DNA of 64,000 nucleotides from Hormiphora californensis (taxonomy: Eukaryota > Ctenophora > Tentaculata > Cydippida > Pleurobrachiidae). Positions 49,759-64,000 of the stretch are shown piece after piece. The stretch is taken from assembly GCA_020137815.1 (NCBI GenBank), contig CM035352.1, forward strand, positions 641,675 to 705,674, read 5' to 3'. Below the pieces are notes generated by a model that saw only the letters and a program-made list of their open reading frames with translations, was not told the DNA's origin and made no database searches. The translations under genes and the position numbers were made by a program. Position 1 is the first letter of the stretch. Every line of letters starts with the position of its first letter.

Positions 49759-50463
49759 TCAAAGAAACGAGACTGGATGCTCTGGAGCGTGTGCTCCCAA
49801 CGCAGGAAGTTTAATTCTCCATCTCCTTTGTTTCATTTTACGCTTTCTCCCGCCTTCCTGATCTGATTTGATATTTGTTTTGGTAGGGGGTAACTTGGCC
49901 GCAAAACTGTTTATATCTACCGGAGCTAACCTCACAGGTTGTCGTGTTACTGGTGATCCAGCAGGCTTCCACACAGGCCTTCTTGGTCGAGCTTTGTTCA
50001 CTGATTCTTGGACGTTTCTTCTCACTGCTGCCATTATCTCATCAGTTCGAAGTCTGTTTTCTTTGACATGTGGAGGGGGACGAGGTGGTCGATGGGCAAC
50101 GCGGCGAGGGGCACCGAAAATGAATGTCGCATCCCTTTTAACACTGTCAGGTACTGACTTTAGTGGTGCTAACACCGGTCTCTTTGAAATAACCTGAGTT
50201 AGTTCCTTGACGAAATCCAAGTCTTCCTGTTGAGGTAGATCGGTTCTCTCTGTACAAACACCAGATGGTTGTATTACCTCCGAAACTCTCTCAATTGTTC
50301 TCTGTTCTGAATCTGATTGACCATTTGGATTGTTAGGCCTGGTATCTGGTGACTGGTTTCCTTCATCTACCTCACTGTGTACCTCACCATCACCAGCGCA
50401 TTGTACTTGTGCACTCCACTGTTCAAAGAGATCAACCTCTTCTAGCTGCAATGTATCAGCCAT
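49759..50463 (-). CDS. Unrecognised intronless protein, 234 aa
   Basis: A single open frame on the minus strand starts MADTLQLEEVDLFEQWSAQV; in-frame ATGs lie 1 and 6 codons upstream. The N-terminal half is acidic and Asn/Ser-rich (GEVHSEVDEGNQSPDTRPNN). The middle has FVKELTQVISKRPVLAPLKS and a Pro/Arg stretch, APRRVAHRPPRPPPHVKEN. The C-terminal half is basic, with GGRKRKMKQRRWRIK resembling a nuclear localisation signal. There is no TM segment or signal peptide. The composition is non-repetitive over 700 bases in a region otherwise rich in microsatellites, which supports a real gene. I do not recognise the family, and the protein may be largely disordered. Confidence 0.6.
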   Translation of the reverse strand: MADTLQLEEVDLFEQWSAQVQCAGDGEVHSEVDEGNQSPDTRPNNPNGQSDSEQRTIERVSEVIQPSGVCTERTDLPQQEDLDFVKELTQVISKRPVLAPLKSVPDSVKRDATFIFGAPRRVAHRPPRPPPHVKENRLRTDEIMAAVRRNVQESVNKARPRRPVWKPAGSPVTRQPVRLAPVDINSFAAKLPPTKTNIKSDQEGGRKRKMKQRRWRIKLPALGAHAPEHPVSFL

Positions 50464-50680
50464 CATCAAATAGTAACACACAAGAAACTTATAAGATATG
50501 ATCTGAGAGCTACTAGAGATGCTAAGCTCCTAGCTCCCTCAAATTGCCCCCAAATTGCACCCAACATGCATCACATGCATCGCCAAATTATCTGATCTCT
50601 CCACTGATAATACACGTGCAGCAGGCGCTAGTGGTAGTTGCGCTATTTGTTGAGTGTCCACTCTGCCCCACTTGTCAAGC

Positions 50681-50795
50681 TGTCATCTCCAGCTCTTGTG
50701 ATTGGGGGGGCGTGACGTCATAATCAATCAACTTGTACAAAAACTGCCTCTTGTGACGTCACAACCCCAATCACAATATCAAGAGGGAGATGACA
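50681..50795. promoter_or_regulatory. Fold-back with two CRE-like TGACGTCA sites
   Basis: The arms TGTCATCTCC...TTGTGATTGGGG (from 50,681) and CCCCAATCAC...GGGAGATGACA (to 50,795) are inverted copies. Just inside each arm is a perfect TGACGTCA palindrome (50,713-50,720 and 50,754-50,761). The element lies about 220 bases upstream of the minus-strand 234-aa gene. CREB/ATF binding is inferred from the motif only. Confidence 0.5.
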
Positions 50796-51221
50796 GTTGA
50801 TTGGTTCCAATTAGGGAAACTATTACTTTTCTAGTCATGACAAGACTGTTCGCTATCTGCTGTTTGATAGAAATGGCCCTTTATATGATAAGTGGTACCA
50901 TGCTTGCACGTCGAACAACCTGCACAGATTGCAACTGCATCCTAGGGTATCACATTTTGTAATGATTTATTGACCGTGTACTATAATAGTGCTATTTTGA
51001 AATGTGTGTGTGTGTGTCTGCGAAAAGTTCCAAATAATGTAGACACAAATAATTTCCTCTCATTTATCCAGCTCTTCTTTACCTTCCTGCCCTTCTCTGC
51101 TATTCTGCTTTTCCTGTAAGTTAACAGCAGCTCAGTTTTCTGTCGTCAATTAAAACTTTCCCAGTTGGAGGTTGGTGTGTCCTAAAAAAGAAACGAATTC
51201 CAACACAGCTTGAGGTCCGGG

Positions 51222-51325
51222 AGAGAATTGAGGGAGGGAGATAGAGAGGGAGGAGAGAGAATTGAGGGAGGGAGATAGAGAGGGAGGAGAGAGAATTGAG
51301 GGAGGGAGATAGAGAGGGAGGAGGT
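51222..51325. repeat. 34-bp tandem repeat
   Basis: Three near-identical copies of a purine-rich 34 bp unit beginning GAGAGAATTGAGGGAGGGAG. Confidence 0.85.
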
Positions 51326-51801
51326 TATATCAACCTCAGAGTCTACACGTGAGACGACATAAATACATTTCGAGCCACTGTTTGTTGTTTGATAATATCG
51401 CGACAAACGTTAATTAGCATCGCCTATTAATGGTAATTTGTGTTTTTTCCTGATTTTGTGATTTCAAATTAACTTATCTCGTTTCATTAAATACGTCAAA
51501 ATGAGACCATTTAAATTTTCAAAACCCAATACATAGATCGAATTCAAAAGTTTCTACCAGATCCTGACCTTACTAAATTATTTATCTTTTAGTAAGAGAC
51601 ACTAGCGTGTCTCCTATTAATTTGGCGACCAGCTACGGCCTCCTGGTTTTCCTTTAATCTGAGAGAAGTTAAAGAGGTTCGGGTACCAACTGATCTGACA
51701 GTTCCATCTAACTATATGTGCATGGGAACTTGACTTCTGTATTTTACTAGTTTGTGTACAAACACCGAAAACAAGCGTACACGCTTACACAATATACGTT
51801 C

Positions 51802-51809
51802 TCTCTCTT

Positions 51810-51893
<84 letters not shown>

Positions 51894-51900
51894 TCTTGCT
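51802..51900. repeat. (CT)n microsatellite upstream of Ctr-like gene
   Basis: Pure CT tract about 90 bases before the start codon of the Ctr-like gene; probably promoter or 5' UTR. Confidence 0.95.
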
Positions 51901-51987
51901 CTCTCTTAGCGTGGGCACTGGCTATATCCATCACTTTCTCTTGTCTAACTGTATAGAGCCTCTCAAGACTCAATAGATCGCCAAGAG

Positions 51988-52482
51988 ATGACCTCGACCC
52001 CAACGGGCACTCCCATCACTTCTACTGCCGCCATGGCTACCAGTGCAATGAATGCAGCGGCTGAGTGTACCGGTCAGTCATGTTACTTCTTCAGCTTGGA
52101 GAGACAACAGAACCTCTACCTGAAGGGATGGGTAATAAGCAGCGACACTGACTTCTGGTTATCTCTGGGAGGACTGGTGGTGTTGGCGCTACTCTATGAG
52201 ATGGTGAAGAGTTTCAGGGCCTGTCTGATAATTGAGGCACAACACAGTGCCGCCAACCAGGAGAGGAAACCCATTCTTCTGAGGCACAACCCAGATCCAC
52301 CAGTGGATGGAGGAATGGACTGCCTTCAACACTTCCTCTGTGCATTGTTCTATCTTCTCGAGTGGACCCTTCTCTTCCTCATCTTCCTGGCTGTCATTGG
52401 ATTCAATGTTTGGAACTTAATTGCTGTCCTGGTCGGCCTTTTTACGGGATATCTTGTCTTTGGGAAGGGTCGTGTCAACTAG
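51988..52482 (+). CDS. Ctr (SLC31)-family copper transporter-like protein
   Basis: An intronless 164-aa protein with the Ctr layout: short extracellular N-terminus, three TM helices and a cytosolic loop between TM1 and TM2. Family blocks are YFFSLERQQNLYLKGWVI before TM1, VVLALLYEMVKSFRACL in TM1, LQHFLCALFYLLEWTLLFLI in TM2, and GLFTGYLVFGKG in TM3. The TM3 block keeps the G-x3-G packing motif. Ctr trimers pass Cu(I) across the plasma or endosomal membrane. The TM2 MxxxM copper-coordinating motif is absent: the aligned positions before FNVW read F and I. The N-terminus has no Met- or His-rich clusters, only ECTGQSC, and the usual C-terminal His-Cys end is missing. Copper transport is therefore doubtful; a regulatory or diverged role is possible. 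Confidence 0.82.
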   Translation: MTSTPTGTPITSTAAMATSAMNAAAECTGQSCYFFSLERQQNLYLKGWVISSDTDFWLSLGGLVVLALLYEMVKSFRACLIIEAQHSAANQERKPILLRHNPDPPVDGGMDCLQHFLCALFYLLEWTLLFLIFLAVIGFNVWNLIAVLVGLFTGYLVFGKGRVN

Positions 52483-53097
52483 CGTGTAATTCAGTAGACA
52501 CATTACAAGATGATATAGATCTCTATCTCTCATGTAGAAGTAATTAATCGCCAGGTGTTCAGCAATACGATTCAGTAATTGAACAATGACTGGTATAGTG
52601 AGCCTTTTACTCCACGTGATATACTTCATCAATATATAGCTCTTAGTCTTAGCACACAAACACACCCGCGGTGTGGGCTGAGGACCAATGTGATCTGCTG
52701 CGAAGATGTTCAAAGAGGAACATATTGATTATATGTGGGGACACAATCTCGATTAGCTTGAGTAGCATATATTTCCCTCTTTCAGCTTGAGTTGATTGAA
52801 AAGAAAATGAAATGACTATTTGAATTTTAGTATAGCTGATGTTACAGGTTAATACGTTTCTTATAATTCAACTTGTATACATTTTGTGTTTTGGGTCTTA
52901 GAATTATTTATTCAATGAGGATGTAACTACACGTCATCAAGTGGTTGTGCCTAATAATAATTTAGTCTTCTTTATGAATGACTGGATAATTTCGGTTCGT
53001 CTCAGTCGCTTCGACTCATTTGAATACCTCTGAAGGCATGTCGTGATATATCGTGACGCCACATGTTATATCAATAACAAGGCACACAGCTGATATC

Positions 53098-53103
53098 AAT
53101 AAA
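53098..53103 (+). promoter_or_regulatory. Possible poly(A) signal, Ctr-like gene
   Basis: AATAAA 616 bases after the stop at 52482. It is distant, so tentative. Confidence 0.3.
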
Positions 53104-53308
53104 GGGGATATTGTTTTGTTATTCGAACAACAATGGTCAGCTGCGTTCCTGTGTTGTTAGATAGTTTCAGACTTCAGTAAAAGTTGTCAGGATAAGCTTT
53201 CGAACTGCACACAGTAAATCAGAGAGAGGGTGGGAGAGATAGATAGAGAGTAAGATAGATAGATAGATAGAGAGTAAGATAGATAGATAGATAGAGAGTA
53301 AGATAGAG

Positions 53309-53309
<1 letters not shown>

Positions 53310-53365
<56 letters not shown>
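53310..53365. repeat. (GA)n microsatellite with GATA repeats
   Basis: Pure GA tract preceded by two copies of a unit with (GATA)n and GAGAGTAA at 53,236-53,305. It lies upstream of the MLCK-like start. Confidence 0.9.
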
Positions 53366-53369
<4 letters not shown>

Positions 53370-53563
53370 AGTGTGTGTGCGTGTAAGTGTCACGTGATCC
53401 ACGTCCTATCTGTCATCAAGTGCAATGAGAGGGGTGAGAGAGAACGCTTTGATTTCTATCTGGGAGTTGTGTGTGTGTGAGTGTGTGTGTCTTGTTTTGA
53501 CTTCTTCCCATCTGGTATTGATTCGCCGGCTGTCTGCCGAGTACTGCTCCAATAAGACACATC

Positions 53564-62279
<8,716 letters not shown>

Positions 62280-62301
62280 TCCATGATCTCACATTCTCTA
62301 G

Positions 62302-62379
62302 ACGAGACTAACGACACTGTACCGAAGCAAGATGGCCGGATCAGGCGACGGGAAAACTAAAAAGGGCAAAGGAAAGTGA
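62302..62379 (+). CDS. Possible alternative last exon of the MLCK-like gene
   Basis: A GTGAGT donor at 61821 (after KKSKKEESLK, phase 0) can join an acceptor ending CTCTAG at 62301. The joined frame is open for 25 codons: TRLTTLYRSKMAGSGDGKTK, then KGKGK and a stop. The short product would end in a basic tail in place of the Ser-rich 152-residue end encoded by the unspliced exon. Both ends are intact, so alternative splicing or retention is plausible; only transcripts can decide. Confidence 0.4.
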   Translation, partial: TRLTTLYRSKMAGSGDGKTKKGKGK

Positions 62380-63470
62380 GCTTTGAGGATCTTGTACATT
62401 GTGTGTAGTGTGTGAGACGACAAGCTTAAAACGCGAGAGTTTGTGTGTCTAAACCAGCTCGTGTAGTATTCAAAACAAGCAAAGCGACTATTATGCCCTA
62501 GCAATATCTATTTGAGAGAGAAAGAGAGAGATTTTATAGAAATATGAGGAAACATTAGGTACTGTGAGATTTTGTCCTCATTCAATATTCGAGTTGTCAG
62601 CTGTGATGACAAATATAAAATGCATGACAATGTGTATCGAGAAGCTATTGTGCAAGTTTTAGCCTTCAGTGTGACATGACATTTTATCAAGCAAGATATA
62701 TGGTACTTTCTGTGTCTACTGAAAACGTGATGAACCTGTCAATGCTCTGACAGTTACACTCCAGTTACAGATTGGAAACTGAGTACTGACGCCAGTTTCC
62801 AACTGGGAGACTCCTGCTGAACCATGCTGTGCGCCTCATCTATGATCACGTGACCGAATTTCGATGTGAGTTGCATTGAAAGTAGCGCTGTGCGTAATTG
62901 TCATCACTTCGACGTGAAACTATATATATCTAATAGCTGGAAACTGATACCATTTTCCAAATTTGTAAGTGAGGAACCTGCAGGAGAAAGAAAGAGATGA
63001 AGAGAGAGAGAGAGAACAAAAGAGAAGCGAAAGCGAGAGTACCTAGTGAGATAAATACTTCACGTGCCATATCTGATATCTGATACCCTATAATGTGTTA
63101 GGAGTCTGTAACGTTAGCACACAGGCGTCTCCTAGTCGCTGTATTGATGTAATCCATTTAGCACATCGTTTTGTTGTAGCCTCTATAGGGGGCCACTAGG
63201 AACTACTACTACTTTTATACATCCACTACCTTCATTCCATCTGCTGTCTTTTGACTTTTGTTGCTGATTAATCTTATACCACAGACTAAATCATCTAGGG
63301 TTTTTTTTGTGCCGGAGAGGTAAATTATATTATTCCTCGGTAGTGTCACGCGGTAGACTAATGATAGAAGCCTTACATTCCTCCTACTGCAGTGTTGGTA
63401 GTATATCGTATTTCACTATTTCAGTGTACCTTATTCATCCTCTATGTTATATAGGCTTCATGTCAGAGGA
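62380..63470. other. Intergenic, 3' flank of MLCK-like and promoter of last gene
   Basis: AT-rich sequence with a GA tract near 62,995-63,015 and a CTGTCAATGCTCTGACAG palindrome near 62,736. No gene is supported. Confidence 0.5.
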
Positions 63471-64000
63471 ATGAACTTTCGCTTTACTATTCTAACGTGT
63501 GCAGTCTTACTATGTCTGCTTTCTTTGTCGACTGCAAGACGAGGCAGTAGCAGTTCCTCTAGATCTCGATCTAGTAGTTCCCGTTCCCGTTCTAGCAGTT
63601 CCCGTTATTCAACTAGTAGAAGGCGAGGTGGGAGCTATGATGATGATGATGACGATTATTACAGTGGAGGTGGAGGATCTTTTAGTTCCTGGACAATAAT
63701 CCAGTGGTGCATTGGTGTTGCTGCGGTGTTAGTGGTAATTGGTACCTGCTGCTATTGTAGACAACAATTCATGGAGGAACGAACTGTTTATTCCAGACCT
63801 GTTCGCTTTAGCGCCGTTTCACACGATTCGTACTATGATTACGATCCCAATGCCGAGCAGAATGGCCAACAACAACACGAAGAAAGACAGAATGAACCTT
63901 GTATACCTCCGAACCAACCAGTGTATACAGTACCACATGAATACGAAGCACCTCTCCCCAATAATTACTATAACGCCCCTCAGTTACCTCCCCCACTACC
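63471..64000 (+). CDS. Type I membrane protein with Ser/Arg-rich ectodomain (partial)
   Basis: From ATG 63471 the frame stays open to the window end (176 codons). It starts with a signal peptide (MNFRFTILTCAVLLCLLSLS, then TA). A short Ser/Arg-rich ectodomain (RSRSSSSRSRSSSSRYSTS) and an Asp/Gly patch, YDDDDDDYYSGGGGSF, follow. A TM helix (IIQWCIGVAAVLVVIGTCCY) is followed by a Cys-rich juxtamembrane CCYCRQQF. The tail is rich in Gln, Pro and Tyr (PNQPVYTVPHEYEAPLPNNY). The layout recalls small single-pass adaptors with Cys-rich junctions and Pro/Tyr tails (Shisa/VOPP1-like), but no diagnostic motif is present, so I give no family. The 3' end is outside the window. Confidence 0.65.
   Translation, partial: MNFRFTILTCAVLLCLLSLSTARRGSSSSSRSRSSSSRSRSSSSRYSTSRRRGGSYDDDDDDYYSGGGGSFSSWTIIQWCIGVAAVLVVIGTCCYCRQQFMEERTVYSRPVRFSAVSHDSYYDYDPNAEQNGQQQHEERQNEPCIPPNQPVYTVPHEYEAPLPNNYYNAPQLPPPL

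Overview
The window looks like nuclear DNA of an invertebrate animal. Almost every gene is broken by short GT-AG introns, the gene set is animal (innexin, Ig/FN3 adhesion receptor, myosin light chain kinase-like kinase, TBK1/IKKe-like kinase, mitochondrial carrier), and the non-coding part is full of (GA/CT)n, (TG)n and (AAAC)n microsatellites, 19-30 bp minisatellites and small fold-back elements. A clear innexin argues for a eumetazoan or ctenophore rather than a fungus, plant or choanoflagellate; innexins are generally reported as absent from sponges and placozoans. I cannot name the species.

Layout. 1-4,650 (+): the 3' five exons of RAD51, preceded by a (TG)n tract. Its 2.9 kb intron holds an opposite-strand MATH-BTB gene and a block of fold-back elements. 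6,241-7,053 (+): an intronless PIM-like kinase with two compensating frameshifts. 7,793-8,547 (+): an unrecognised four-exon gene. 8,926-12,577 (-): a nine-exon innexin of 421 aa. 13,931-18,741 (-): a ten-exon SLC25A33/36-type pyrimidine nucleotide carrier of 297 aa. 19,109-22,640 (+): a TBK1/IKKe-like kinase sharing a 367 bp intergenic region head-to-head with the carrier. 23,259-35,040 (+): a 29-exon receptor of about 1,439 aa with a signal peptide, nine Ig, three FN3, a TM segment and a Tyr/Pro-rich tail. 35,041-43,684: a gene-poor stretch with a duplicated, eroded segment. 43,685 (+): a lone first exon. 43,815-49,758: repeat-rich, with a block that looks like poor-quality sequence. 49,759-50,463 (-): a 234-aa unknown protein. 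51,988-52,482 (+): a Ctr-type copper transporter relative. 53,564-62,279 (+): a 13-exon MLCK-like kinase (kinase, CaM-binding-like segment, two Ig, long KAEPVK-repeat tail) with an intronless phytanoyl-CoA dioxygenase-family gene nested in one intron on the opposite strand. 63,471-end (+): the start of a signal-peptide/TM protein that runs off the window.

I see no operon-like or defence-like system. The genes are ordinary, unrelated animal loci. The more unusual material is non-coding: (i) tiny 22 bp and 77 bp elements with shared ends, each flanked by a perfect 9 bp direct repeat; (ii) a 60-75 bp fold-back family with a conserved core in five places; (iii) two families of very short fold-backs or repeats built around an ACCCTCC core; (iv) a CRE-bearing fold-back between two divergent genes. 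Exon phases close exactly for every multi-exon gene. In two of them this holds only if one extra base is discounted, which suggests residual base-level errors in the assembly.
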